Assembly: GCA_937871985.1 (NCBI GenBank)
Contig: CALMPB010000340.1
Coordinates: 1 to 14,350 of the forward strand
Reading direction: 5' to 3'
DNA: 14,350 nucleotides
From: an uncultured Burkholderiaceae bacterium
GTDB lineage: Bacteria > Pseudomonadota > Gammaproteobacteria > Burkholderiales > Burkholderiaceae
The notes below the pieces were generated by a model, which saw only the letters and a program-made list of their open reading frames with translations, was not told where the DNA came from and did not search any database. Both the position numbers and the translations under genes were made by a program. Below, in pieces: positions 6,334 through 13,553 of the stretch. Numbering within the stretch: position 1 is the first letter of the stretch; each line of letters opens with the position of its first letter.

Positions 6334-7854
6334 TTAATTTGCCGTTGGCAATGCAAATTCCGCGCCCTTCGCAATGCTTTGCGGCCATCGTTGCATAATC
6401 GATTTTTGGCGAGTGTAAAAGCGGACGCCTTCTTCACCGTATGCGTGCGTATCTCCGAACAAACTTTTCTTCCAGCCGCCGAAACCATGCCAGGCCATGG
6501 GGACGGGAATGGGAACGTTTACCCCCACCATGCCCACTTCAATGCGGCGAGCGAATTCACGCGCCACATTGCCATCGCTGGTGAAGCAAGACACCCCGTT
6601 TCCAAACTCGTGGGCGTTCACCAATGCCACCGCTTCCGCGAAGTCCTTGGCGCGGACGCAGGCAAGAACCGGGCCGAAAATTTCTTCTTTGTAGATACGC
6701 ATTTCAGGCGTCACGTGGTCGAATAAGGTGCCCCCGATAAAGTAACCTTCTTCGTGGCCCGGAGAGCGGTAACCCCTGCCGTCCAGAACCAGACTCGCGC
6801 CTTCCTGGATGCCTGTTGCAATATAGCCTTCGATCCGTTCAAGAGCTTGCCTGGTGACGATCGGGCCCATTTCGGCTTGCAAGTCCATGCCATCCGTGAT
6901 TTTGAGATTGCGTGCACGTTCGGTCACTCGCGATACGACCTCGTCGGCGATATCTCCCACCAATACGGCAACGGACGTTGCCATGCAGCGTTCACCGGCA
7001 GATCCATATGCAGCGCCGATCAAGGCGTCCACGGTACGATCGATATCCGCGTCCGGCATCACGATCATATGGTTCTTGGCTCCGCCGAGCGCCTGGACGC
7101 GTTTTCCAAAGTGGGCGCCGCGTTCATAGATGTAATGAGCGATAGGGGTGGATCCGACAAAGCTGACCGCCTTGACATCAGGATGTTCAAGCAAGGCGTC
7201 GACCACAACTTTATCGCCCTGGACAACGTTGAGCACTCCGTCTGGCAAACCCGCTTTCTTGAATAGGTCAGCCATGAACAATGATGCGCTTGGGTCGCGC
7301 TCGCTGGGCTTGAGGATAAAAGTATTGCCTGCTGCAATGGCGACAGGAAACATCCAGCAAGGAACCATGCACGGAAAATTAAAGGGCGTAATGCCCGCAA
7401 CGACGCCGAGAGGTTGCCGCATTGTCCAGTTGTCCATCCCGGTCGATACTTGATCCGTATAGTCGCCCTTTAAAAGTTGGGGAATTCCACAAGCGAATTC
7501 AAGGATATCGATGCCGCGTGCGACTTCGCCGAGGGCATCAGTAAAAACCTTGCCGTGCTCGGCCGTGATGATCGCAGCCAACTCTTTGCTGTGCTCATTC
7601 ATCAAGTCGAGGAATCGATTGATGACGCGGGCGCGGCGGATCGGCGGTGTGTCGGCCCATGCGGGAAAAGCTTTCTTGGCAGACTGCACGGCACTTTCAA
7701 CATCCGCGACGGTTCCTAAAACCAGTTGCCTTGCAACCTTTCCCTTTGCCGGATTGAAAATATTTCCGAACGCGGATCCGGATCCCTCTGTCCTTTCACC
7801 ATGGATAAAGTGAAGCACTGGATCGCTGCTGGTAAATGCGGGAGTGTCGTTCAT
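6334..7854 (-). CDS. mmsA: CoA-acylating methylmalonate-semialdehyde dehydrogenase
   Basis: MmsA oxidises methylmalonate semialdehyde or malonate semialdehyde with NAD+ and CoA to propionyl-CoA or acetyl-CoA, releasing CO2. It serves valine, inositol and beta-alanine breakdown and some catabolic routes ending in a semialdehyde. The 506 residues match the family length. Visible are PFNFP (157-161), the cofactor loop FVGSTPIA (232-239), catalytic Cys290 in GSAGERCMA, and EIFGPV (391-396). The general-base Glu of hydrolytic aldehyde dehydrogenases is replaced in ALGGAKNH (255-262), the hallmark of the CoA-dependent type. AAGGA lies 9 nt before the ATG. It is a single-gene unit with its own promoter and terminator, divergent from a LysR gene. 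Its place beside the aldolase operon suggests it uses a semialdehyde from that pathway. Confidence 0.95.
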   Translation of the reverse strand: MNDTPAFTSSDPVLHFIHGERTEGSGSAFGNIFNPAKGKVARQLVLGTVADVESAVQSAKKAFPAWADTPPIRRARVINRFLDLMNEHSKELAAIITAEHGKVFTDALGEVARGIDILEFACGIPQLLKGDYTDQVSTGMDNWTMRQPLGVVAGITPFNFPCMVPCWMFPVAIAAGNTFILKPSERDPSASLFMADLFKKAGLPDGVLNVVQGDKVVVDALLEHPDVKAVSFVGSTPIAHYIYERGAHFGKRVQALGGAKNHMIVMPDADIDRTVDALIGAAYGSAGERCMATSVAVLVGDIADEVVSRVTERARNLKITDGMDLQAEMGPIVTRQALERIEGYIATGIQEGASLVLDGRGYRSPGHEEGYFIGGTLFDHVTPEMRIYKEEIFGPVLACVRAKDFAEAVALVNAHEFGNGVSCFTSDGNVAREFARRIEVGMVGVNVPIPVPMAWHGFGGWKKSLFGDTHAYGEEGVRFYTRQKSIMQRWPQSIAKGAEFALPTAN

Positions 7855-7892
7855 ATCTGAATTTCCTTTTTGGAGTCGTGTGATATGAAAGA

Positions 7893-7921
7893 ATTTTAGG
7901 CATCGGCTACGCTAACAACAA
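7893..7921 (-). promoter_or_regulatory. Predicted sigma-70 promoter of mmsA
   Basis: On the minus strand TTGTTG (7916-7921) and TAAAAT (7893-7898) are separated by exactly 17 bp and lie about 40 nt upstream of the mmsA start codon. The region is shared with the divergent LysR gene, whose product may act here. I see no strong T-N11-A palindrome overlapping the boxes. Confidence 0.6.
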
Positions 7922-7965
7922 TGCATATACAATACAAACAAAGTTTATTTTTTTAAACAATCAGA

Positions 7966-8898
7966 ATGAACATCAAGAATATTGACACCTTATGGCCCCA
8001 TCTATACTCGCTCGTGGTCGTGGAGGCGACTGGGAGTTACACCGCTGCCGCGACCCGATTAGGATTAAGCAAAGGAGCAATCAGCCAGCGGATCGCGGAG
8101 CTTGAGCGTGCGTCGGGGATTGCGCTTGTTCAGCGTACTACCCGCAGCATGAGATTGACCGAGGCAGGGAGGCTTCTGGTCGACTCGATAAGGGGCTCGT
8201 ACCAGGAGATTGAGCGCAGCTTTGCGGGTGTCCGCGATTTGGCGGGCTCATCGCAGGGGCTGGTTCGGGTTACGGCGCCGGTGGCGCTTGGCCGCCAGCA
8301 AATCGTGCCGCGTATGCCCGAGTTTTTCAGCGCTCATCCGCAGATCCGCATCGAGCTGGAGCTGTCCGATCGGCTGGTCTCTTTGGCTCAGGAGGGTTTC
8401 GATCTGGCGATCAGGCATTCGTCCTCCGCACCCGATACCCACGTGGCATGGACTCTATGCCGGACGGAGACGGTGTTGGTCGCCTCAGGCGGATATCTGG
8501 AAAAGCGTGGTCTTCCAAAAACTCCTGAAGACCTCTCTGATCACGACTGCCTGTATTACTTCCGACGGGGGGAACAACCGACCTGGAGCTTTGAAGCCAG
8601 AAGGGGCGGTAAAGTTCGCCGTAGCGTGCCGGTAAGCGGCCCATTTGCCGCGAACAATAGTGAAGCGTTGAGAGGCGCCGCGCTGGATGGTCTAGGGATT
8701 GCGCTACTTCCGGATTTCAGCGCCGCCAAGGACTTGAAAGCTAGAAAGCTTGTACAGGTGCTTCCTCGGTGGAGGGCAGCAGGGGTCTTTGGCGACTCTT
8801 TATATGCCATCCGTCCCTACAGTCCTTATGTTCCTCGTGCAATACGACTGTTTGTTGATTTCTTGCGAGCGGAGCTCAAGCAAGGCTTTTCGATTTAA
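7966..8898 (+). CDS. LysR-family transcriptional regulator, divergent from mmsA
   Basis: The 310-residue protein has an N-terminal helix-turn-helix (about 11-70; GSYTAAATRLGLSKGAISQRIAELERASG is the DNA-reading segment). A periplasmic-binding-fold effector domain follows (about 95-300), with the RVTAPVALGRQQIVPRMPEFF opening and the NNSEALRGAALDGLGIALLP segment. This resembles the DsdC/AaeR/CrgA-like LysR branch. The start codon is the only ATG before the domain and gives the normal N-terminus, though the Shine-Dalgarno is weak. It is divergent from mmsA with 111 nt between start codons, the usual layout for a LysR protein controlling its neighbour. An AT-rich inverted repeat GTTTA-N6-TAAAC (7943-7958) lies 8 nt before its start and could be autoregulatory. 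The effector is unknown. Confidence 0.93.
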   Translation: MNIKNIDTLWPHLYSLVVVEATGSYTAAATRLGLSKGAISQRIAELERASGIALVQRTTRSMRLTEAGRLLVDSIRGSYQEIERSFAGVRDLAGSSQGLVRVTAPVALGRQQIVPRMPEFFSAHPQIRIELELSDRLVSLAQEGFDLAIRHSSSAPDTHVAWTLCRTETVLVASGGYLEKRGLPKTPEDLSDHDCLYYFRRGEQPTWSFEARRGGKVRRSVPVSGPFAANNSEALRGAALDGLGIALLPDFSAAKDLKARKLVQVLPRWRAAGVFGDSLYAIRPYSPYVPRAIRLFVDFLRAELKQGFSI

Positions 8899-8988
8899 CA
8901 ATAACGTGTGAAGCTCTTGGACGTGCGCCGGGTTCAGAGTTCGATGCATCCGTCTTGCATCCACGATGTTTGGAGGGCAGCGGCGAAG

Positions 8989-10158
8989 TCATTGATTCGC
9001 GGGCGTTTCAAGGGCGCTCTTAAGTTTTTCTCTGATTGGCGTTAGGATTTCATCGTTATGCTCGCCTAATGTCGGTGGGGGAAGCACGTTTTTATTGCGT
9101 TGCCCATCGTAGGAGACCGGCGATCGAACTGTGCGGAATTCGCCCATGGTCTGGTGGCATGCTGATATCAGCAGTTCTAGATGCTTTGCCTGCGGATCTT
9201 CCAGGGCTTCGCTTGGATCGTACATGGGGGCATGGGGCACATCCCTGGCTTCCAACCTTTGGCACCATTCAGCACGAGTGCGAGTTGCGAAAACGGGGGT
9301 AAGAAGCTCAATCAGCGTCTCTTGATTTTTGATTCGAGCGGTGCGGTCAGAAAATCGTTCATCATTGAAGAGGTTTGGCATTTCGATGGCTTCAGCCAAG
9401 CCTTGCCAGAATTTCTGTGGCGAAGACATATGCAATGCGACCCATTTTTCGTCGGCGCATTTCATGACATAGGACTGTGACACACTGGGGCGGCTATAGG
9501 GCCCCATTATTTCTCCCGCTGAATAATAATGGGTAAACGCATCCAAGTTGAAATGGCTCATGGCCTCGAGCATAGACACCTCGACTTGTCGGCCCGTTCC
9601 GGTTCGAAACCGTTCGATCAGCGCTCCCATGATTCCATAAGCAGCATAGAAGCCAGTCACTGAATCGGCAATCGCCGGACCGACGACGCGTGGGTTGGCT
9701 GGATTGATCAGCAAGCCTAAAAATCCGCTGGCTGCTTGAGCTACCGAGTCATAAGCCGGCCGGCCCACTGCGGGGCCCGTTGACCCAAAGCCGCTAATTG
9801 AGCAATAGACGAGGGCGGGATTTATTTTGCGTAGCCTGTGTTCTCCCGTATTGAGCCGTTCGGCCACCCCGGGACGGAAGTTCTGTATATAGACGTCCGA
9901 CTCGCGAACCAGCTCATCGAAAACTGCCAAATCTTCGGGGTTCTTGGTATTGAGCGTTACGCTGCGTTTATTTCGGTTATATGTTTGGTAGTGGGGGCTG
10001 TACAGCCCGCCTTTGAATGCGCGAAAGGGATCCCCTGTTTCAGGTTGTTCGACTTTTACAACGTCGGCGCCTAAATCTCCCAGTAGCATCCCCGCCGCTG
10101 GACCGGTAATGAATGTGCCTTGTTCGAGAACGCGGATGCCTTCCAGTACCTTCTTCAT
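8989..10158 (-). CDS. CaiB/BaiF-type (class III) CoA-transferase
   Basis: Class III CoA-transferases move CoA from one acyl-CoA to a free acid through aspartyl-CoA thioester and anhydride intermediates. The 389-residue protein has the family start LEGIRVLEQGTFITGPAAGMLLGDLGADVVKVE, then YNRNKRSVTLN (60-70) and the nucleophile Asp137 in RPAYDSVAQAASG. The C-terminal part has VPHAPMYDPSEALEDPQA and the late LGEHNDEIL. The ATG at 10158, with GGAG 5 nt upstream, is chosen over an in-frame start at 10173. It is the second gene after the citryl-CoA lyase-like gene, separated by 99 nt containing a strong hairpin. The likely role is to activate a hydroxy-dicarboxylic acid as its CoA ester for that lyase, with succinyl-CoA a common donor in the family. 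Donor and acceptor are inferred, not seen. Confidence 0.93.
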   Translation of the reverse strand: MKKVLEGIRVLEQGTFITGPAAGMLLGDLGADVVKVEQPETGDPFRAFKGGLYSPHYQTYNRNKRSVTLNTKNPEDLAVFDELVRESDVYIQNFRPGVAERLNTGEHRLRKINPALVYCSISGFGSTGPAVGRPAYDSVAQAASGFLGLLINPANPRVVGPAIADSVTGFYAAYGIMGALIERFRTGTGRQVEVSMLEAMSHFNLDAFTHYYSAGEIMGPYSRPSVSQSYVMKCADEKWVALHMSSPQKFWQGLAEAIEMPNLFNDERFSDRTARIKNQETLIELLTPVFATRTRAEWCQRLEARDVPHAPMYDPSEALEDPQAKHLELLISACHQTMGEFRTVRSPVSYDGQRNKNVLPPPTLGEHNDEILTPIREKLKSALETPANQ

Positions 10159-10175
10159 ATTTACTCCAAGCAAGC

Positions 10176-10204
10176 GCCGGACTGCCGTGTAAAAGGCAGC
10201 CGGC
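10176..10204 (-). other. Intercistronic hairpin between lyase and CoA-transferase genes
   Basis: In the minus-strand RNA, GCCGGCTGCC pairs with GGCAGTCCGGC across an 8-nt loop. This gives a 10-bp GC-rich stem with one bulged T. It lies about 17 nt before the CoA-transferase start, close to its ribosome-binding site. No T-run follows, so termination is unlikely. An mRNA stability or translation-tuning role is possible. Confidence 0.55.
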
Positions 10205-10257
10205 CGGAACCATGTCGTTCTATAGCGGTGGGATGATTCGAGGGTATGAGTCTTTGT

Positions 10258-11064
10258 TTACGACTCATTAGGCACAAAGCCGGCTGGCGCATCGCCTTCA
10301 TATACAGCGTGTCGTGCCGCTTGATATGAAAGTGCAAAGCCGATGGGCTGCTCGTTTTCCTCTGCCAGATGTCCTATGAGCCCGGCGGTTCGCGCAAGGA
10401 TAGGGACTCCCTTGAGTGCCTTTATGGGAAAGCCCACGCCGAGAAGTACGGCGGGGATGGCTGCCGAGACATTAAGCATCAGTGCCTTTCCGACGATGTC
10501 GGGCAATATTTGTTCGATCGTCTCAGCAATGCTGATATAGGTCATATCGGCGCCAGCCGTTTGTGCTACCTGAAATAGCGCCGCGACTCTGGGGTCTCTC
10601 TTTTTGTGTAAAGGATGTCCGTAGCCTGGAATCGCCCGTTTTTCATGTCGATACTCTGCGACGACCTCCTTGGCTGCGTGCGTGAAATCTCTCCCTTGGG
10701 AGCGTAGTCGTACTTCTTCGAGAAATTCACCTGCAGATTCAGCTGCGCCAAGAATCACGGATCCACAACCTAATATACCCGCGGCCACAGCTCCTTGCAT
10801 TGCCTCAGGGGCTGCGGCGAGTGTCATGCGACTAGCTTGAACGCTTGGAACCAAGCCATGTTCAGCGATGGCTACGAGTGCTGCGTCTAATACCGCCGTA
10901 GCTGCAGGGCTTGGCTGAGTGCCGGTGACAAGTAGGTGAAAATAATCGGTGAAGCTTACTTTTCCGATAAGTTCGTTGGCTAGATCTCGCCCTCTTACTA
11001 TTATGGTGTCCGGGTTCGATGTGGAGATACGAGTTTTGGGTACTGTTTCTTTACCGATTTGCAT
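10258..11064 (-). CDS. Citrate-synthase-fold protein, citryl-CoA lyase-like
   Basis: The 268-residue protein is a short citrate-synthase-fold enzyme of the citryl-CoA lyase type, which cleaves a 3-hydroxy-acyl-CoA into acetyl-CoA and an oxo acid. The central motif IPGYGHPLHKKRDPR (145-159) supplies His150, the equivalent of the conserved GxGH histidine. Where citrate synthase has its first catalytic His, this protein reads GSVILGAAE, with Ile104, in line with lyase-type members. More unusually, LNVSAAIPAVLLGVGFP (197-213) has Ser200 where the family normally has the catalytic Asp. The ATG at 11064, with AAAGG just upstream, is preferred over a start at 11115 that adds a poor N-terminus. It precedes the CoA-transferase gene and follows a LysR gene. 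An activate-and-cleave pathway is inferred; the substrate may not be citryl-CoA. Confidence 0.85.
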   Translation of the reverse strand: MQIGKETVPKTRISTSNPDTIIVRGRDLANELIGKVSFTDYFHLLVTGTQPSPAATAVLDAALVAIAEHGLVPSVQASRMTLAAAPEAMQGAVAAGILGCGSVILGAAESAGEFLEEVRLRSQGRDFTHAAKEVVAEYRHEKRAIPGYGHPLHKKRDPRVAALFQVAQTAGADMTYISIAETIEQILPDIVGKALMLNVSAAIPAVLLGVGFPIKALKGVPILARTAGLIGHLAEENEQPIGFALSYQAARHAVYEGDAPAGFVPNES

Positions 11065-11176
11065 AGGTACACCTTTAGTCTTGCTAGTAGAAATTCCGTG
11101 TCGTGAGGAATTCATCAGTCCGAAGTAGTGTAGAAGGCTGCATCTATAAAGAAAAATGAAGTTTTTGGCTGGGAAT

Positions 11177-11195
11177 CTATCGATGTCATCAATAG
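11177..11195. promoter_or_regulatory. Near-palindrome matching the LysR site, upstream of lyase gene
   Basis: CTATCGAT-GTC-ATCAATAG has seven of eight arm pairs complementary around a 3-nt centre. It shares ATCGAT-NNC-ATCRAT with the perfect palindrome at 12234-12250 beside the LysR gene. It lies about 115 nt before the lyase start codon, a suitable distance for a LysR activation site. A weak -10 (TACACT, minus strand near 11128-11133) would place it near -65. The rest of the 261-nt gap (11065-11325) shows no gene. Confidence 0.55.
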
Positions 11196-11325
11196 TGCGG
11201 GTGGCGGTTGCGCTTATTCATCTTGTATTGGTGATTTGCAGAGGTTCACTTAAGCATTTGATGTTTTTGAGAATATGCCAAGAGACTCGGGTGAGTGTTC
11301 GGAGGGGAAGGCGGTGTCAGGGCGG

Positions 11326-12207
11326 TTATTGAGGCTTGGCAACGATTTCGCGAATAATGCCGGCCAAGTGCCGAGCCGCTGCGGCACGGGTCGCATTCCG
11401 GCGCCATAGCAGGCCGGGGGTGCGGATAGGAGTGGGGCTTTGGAGTCGAATCACTCGATCAATGTGCGAAGGTACCGCGTATTCGGAAACAATCGTGGCA
11501 GCGTTCACCATATTTACGAGCTCGATCATGGGCGCAACGGCGTTCATTTCCACAGTTACGATTGGCTCAATGTCCGCCATGTGAAAGCATTCTTCCAACA
11601 ATGCCCTGGTAGCAAAGGAAGGCGAAAGCAATATGAGCGGTTGGCGGTGAAGTTCGGCCATTCGGATGAATCGTCGTTTTGCGAACAAATGGTGCTGACC
11701 GACGATGAGCACCATTTGTTCGTTGTATAGCGGTTCGAATGTCAATGAGGACGTATCGTCGGGCTTATATGTAATCCCGAAATCCAACTCGCCGCGCATG
11801 AGCGCTTCAGAAACGGCATCCCCAGACATCTCGAGAACCTTTACCGATATTGTCGGATGACGTTCGAGGAACGCTGCAATACTTCGTGGAATAACTCGCA
11901 TATTAAAGGTATGCGTCGTTCCTATAGTAATGGCGCCATGCAGGTCGCCCGAGTTTGTCCTGATCGCCTTGACGCCATCTTCGACTTGCCTCAGCGAGTT
12001 TTGTGCGTACTGCAGAAACTCTTCCCCCTTTTCGGTTAGGGCTACTCTTTTACCCTTACGCTCGAAGAGTGTGCAGGCAAGTTCTTCCTCCAATTGGCGT
12101 ATTTGGTGTGACAGTGTGGACTGAGTGACATGCACTTTTTCAGCCGCTTGAGTGAAGCTCAAGTGTTCGGCAAGTGCGATGAAGTATCGGATGTGGCGCA
12201 GTTCCAT
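11326..12207 (-). CDS. LysR-family transcriptional regulator, CynR-like
   Basis: The 293-residue protein is a standard LysR regulator. The helix-turn-helix covers about residues 5-60 (LSFTQAAEKVHVTQSTLSHQIRQLEEELACTLFER). A linker helix and an effector-binding domain (about 90-290) follow, beginning GAITIGTTHTFNMRVIPRSIAAFLERHP. The sequence most resembles the CynR-type branch. GAG lies 8 nt before the ATG. The gene is divergent from the propeller/NIPSNAP operon (170 nt between start codons) and is followed on the same strand by the lyase gene. Two palindromes lie just upstream of its start, and a near-copy of one lies before the lyase gene. This makes both flanking units its likely targets. 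The inducer is unknown. Confidence 0.94.
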   Translation of the reverse strand: MELRHIRYFIALAEHLSFTQAAEKVHVTQSTLSHQIRQLEEELACTLFERKGKRVALTEKGEEFLQYAQNSLRQVEDGVKAIRTNSGDLHGAITIGTTHTFNMRVIPRSIAAFLERHPTISVKVLEMSGDAVSEALMRGELDFGITYKPDDTSSLTFEPLYNEQMVLIVGQHHLFAKRRFIRMAELHRQPLILLSPSFATRALLEECFHMADIEPIVTVEMNAVAPMIELVNMVNAATIVSEYAVPSHIDRVIRLQSPTPIRTPGLLWRRNATRAAAARHLAGIIREIVAKPQ

Positions 12208-12233
12208 GCGAAGTTCTCAAAGAGGCGATTGCG

Positions 12234-12250
12234 AATCGATACCATCGATT
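12234..12250. promoter_or_regulatory. Perfect LysR-type palindrome (site 1)
   Basis: AATCGAT-ACC-ATCGATT is a perfect 7-bp inverted repeat with a 3-bp spacer, containing ATC-N9-GAT and so a T-N11-A core typical of LysR sites. It lies 27 nt upstream of the LysR start codon and about 130 nt upstream of the divergent propeller gene. Autoregulation plus control of the divergent operon is the natural reading, inferred from position and symmetry. Confidence 0.7.
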
Positions 12251-12268
12251 GTTTTTCGGTGAAAAACA
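12250..12268. promoter_or_regulatory. Second perfect palindrome abutting site 1
   Basis: TGTTTTTC-GGT-GAAAAACA is a perfect 8-bp inverted repeat with a 3-bp spacer. Its centre is 17 bp from that of site 1, and the two share a T at 12250. Paired recognition and activation sites of this kind are usual for LysR proteins. The sequences of the two palindromes differ, so this may instead bind another protein or polymerase-proximal factor. The propeller-side promoter is probably near TATAAG at about 12290, without a good -35. Confidence 0.6.
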
Positions 12269-12377
12269 TCATTTTCATTCATGAGGTCGTATAAGTAAAC
12301 TGGCTCCGAATACAGACTGACGGACGCTCGGTGAGCCGTATGGTCTGGCTGCACACGAATCAGTGCGAGGAGCAGAA

Positions 12378-13541
12378 ATGAGTATTTCAGAGAGCTTGAG
12401 CGGCGATACGGCGCTACTGGCCAACGCCGGTTCCAATTCTGTGTCGTTGGCTGGTCGCTGTAAGCGGTTGATAGTAGGAGCTACGGATGGAATCTGGGTG
12501 TTGGCTCACGATGCCGCGGGTGAGTGGGTGCTTGAGGCGAGGGAGTTGGAAGGGACGTTTATCAGTTCACTCACGAGAACTTCTGATGGGGCCGTTATTG
12601 CTGGAACCCATCATTTTGGTGTCGCGCGTAGCGATGATGATGGTATTAGTTGGCGCTGGATAAACAACGGACTGACCCAGTTCGATGTGTGGGTCGTGAA
12701 AGCAGAGTATCTGGCGGGACGAGAGGTTCTTTTTGCGGGGACGATGCCGGCTCATTTATTCATGAGTTCGGACGCAGGGCAAAGCTGGCGAGAGCTTACC
12801 GCAATGCGAGAGGTTCCTTCCGCATCGCAATGGCTATTTCCTCCTCCACCGCATTTGGGCCATGTCAAGGATGTCCTGGTTCATCAGCGGGAGCTCATCG
12901 TAGGCATCGAGGTTGGGGCGTTACTGAAGTCTCTGGATGGAGGACGAACCTTCATAGAGATAGCCATTGACCCCGATGTTGGAGAAGTGGATATCCATCG
13001 TGTGCTTGTTCATCCAGACAAGCCTCAGCAAATCATTCTGGTGACGGGTTGGGGTCTGAAGCGAAGCCAGGATGCTGGAAACACATGGGAGGCCTTAGAT
13101 GCGATAGGAATCAATTATCCCGACGCCATGGTCGTTCATCCGGATGATCCGAACCTCCTTTTTGTTGGCGGAGCCCAGGGTTATCCACCGAATTGGTACA
13201 AGATCAACAGGGCTCGTCCACGGCTTGCCCGGAGCAAAGACGGGGGCAGTACTTGGGAGCGCCTATTGGGGGGATTCCCAAGTGGGCAGCGTCCGGCAAT
13301 CGGAGGCATGACCCTCGCAACTTCCAAAGAGGGTGATTCCATCTTTGTGGCTGATACGGATGGCCAGATTTTTGAAAGCAATGACTTGGGGGATTCATGG
13401 CAGGTCATCTTTGAAACGGGGGGAGTTTCAAAAGGTGAGCAGTATCGGGGGCTGGTCAAAGGCCGAACCAAAGTGGCTGATTTAGATAACCTGGCATTTT
13501 CTGCGGCGGGCCAACAGCGTGTCGATACGACCAAGGCATAA
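12378..13541 (+). CDS. Asp-box (BNR) repeat beta-propeller protein
   Basis: This 387-residue protein has six Asp-box motifs of the pattern S-x-D-x-G-x-T/S-W/F at residues 85-92, 130-137, 185-192, 230-237, 286-293 and 334-341. The repeats are spaced 45-56 residues apart. That is the signature of a sialidase- or YCF48-like beta-propeller. No signal peptide or membrane segment is seen, so it is probably cytoplasmic. GAGGAG lies 5 nt before the ATG at 12378; an in-frame GTG at 12363 lacks such a site. The catalytic Arg triad of sialidases is not evident, so I do not call it a glycosidase. It is the first gene of a two-gene operon with the NIPSNAP/AtzH-like gene 12 nt downstream. A scaffold, binding or lyase-type role is possible; function is unknown. 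Confidence 0.85.
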   Translation: MSISESLSGDTALLANAGSNSVSLAGRCKRLIVGATDGIWVLAHDAAGEWVLEARELEGTFISSLTRTSDGAVIAGTHHFGVARSDDDGISWRWINNGLTQFDVWVVKAEYLAGREVLFAGTMPAHLFMSSDAGQSWRELTAMREVPSASQWLFPPPPHLGHVKDVLVHQRELIVGIEVGALLKSLDGGRTFIEIAIDPDVGEVDIHRVLVHPDKPQQIILVTGWGLKRSQDAGNTWEALDAIGINYPDAMVVHPDDPNLLFVGGAQGYPPNWYKINRARPRLARSKDGGSTWERLLGGFPSGQRPAIGGMTLATSKEGDSIFVADTDGQIFESNDLGDSWQVIFETGGVSKGEQYRGLVKGRTKVADLDNLAFSAAGQQRVDTTKA

Positions 13542-13553
13542 AGGAACACCACA

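Noticed and set aside
7943..7958. GTTTA-N6-TAAAC inverted repeat before the first LysR gene as a definite operator
   Set aside because: The arms are five bases in a very AT-rich tract, so chance is a sufficient explanation. It is mentioned only as a possibility in the gene entry.
8899..8988. Bidirectional terminator between the convergent LysR and CoA-transferase genes
   Set aside because: The gap has a short direct repeat (GCATCC twice) but no stem followed by a T-run on either strand.
12378..13541. Annotation of the Asp-box protein as a sialidase or glycosyl hydrolase
   Set aside because: Asp-boxes are structural repeats found in many propellers, and the sialidase catalytic residues are not recognisable.
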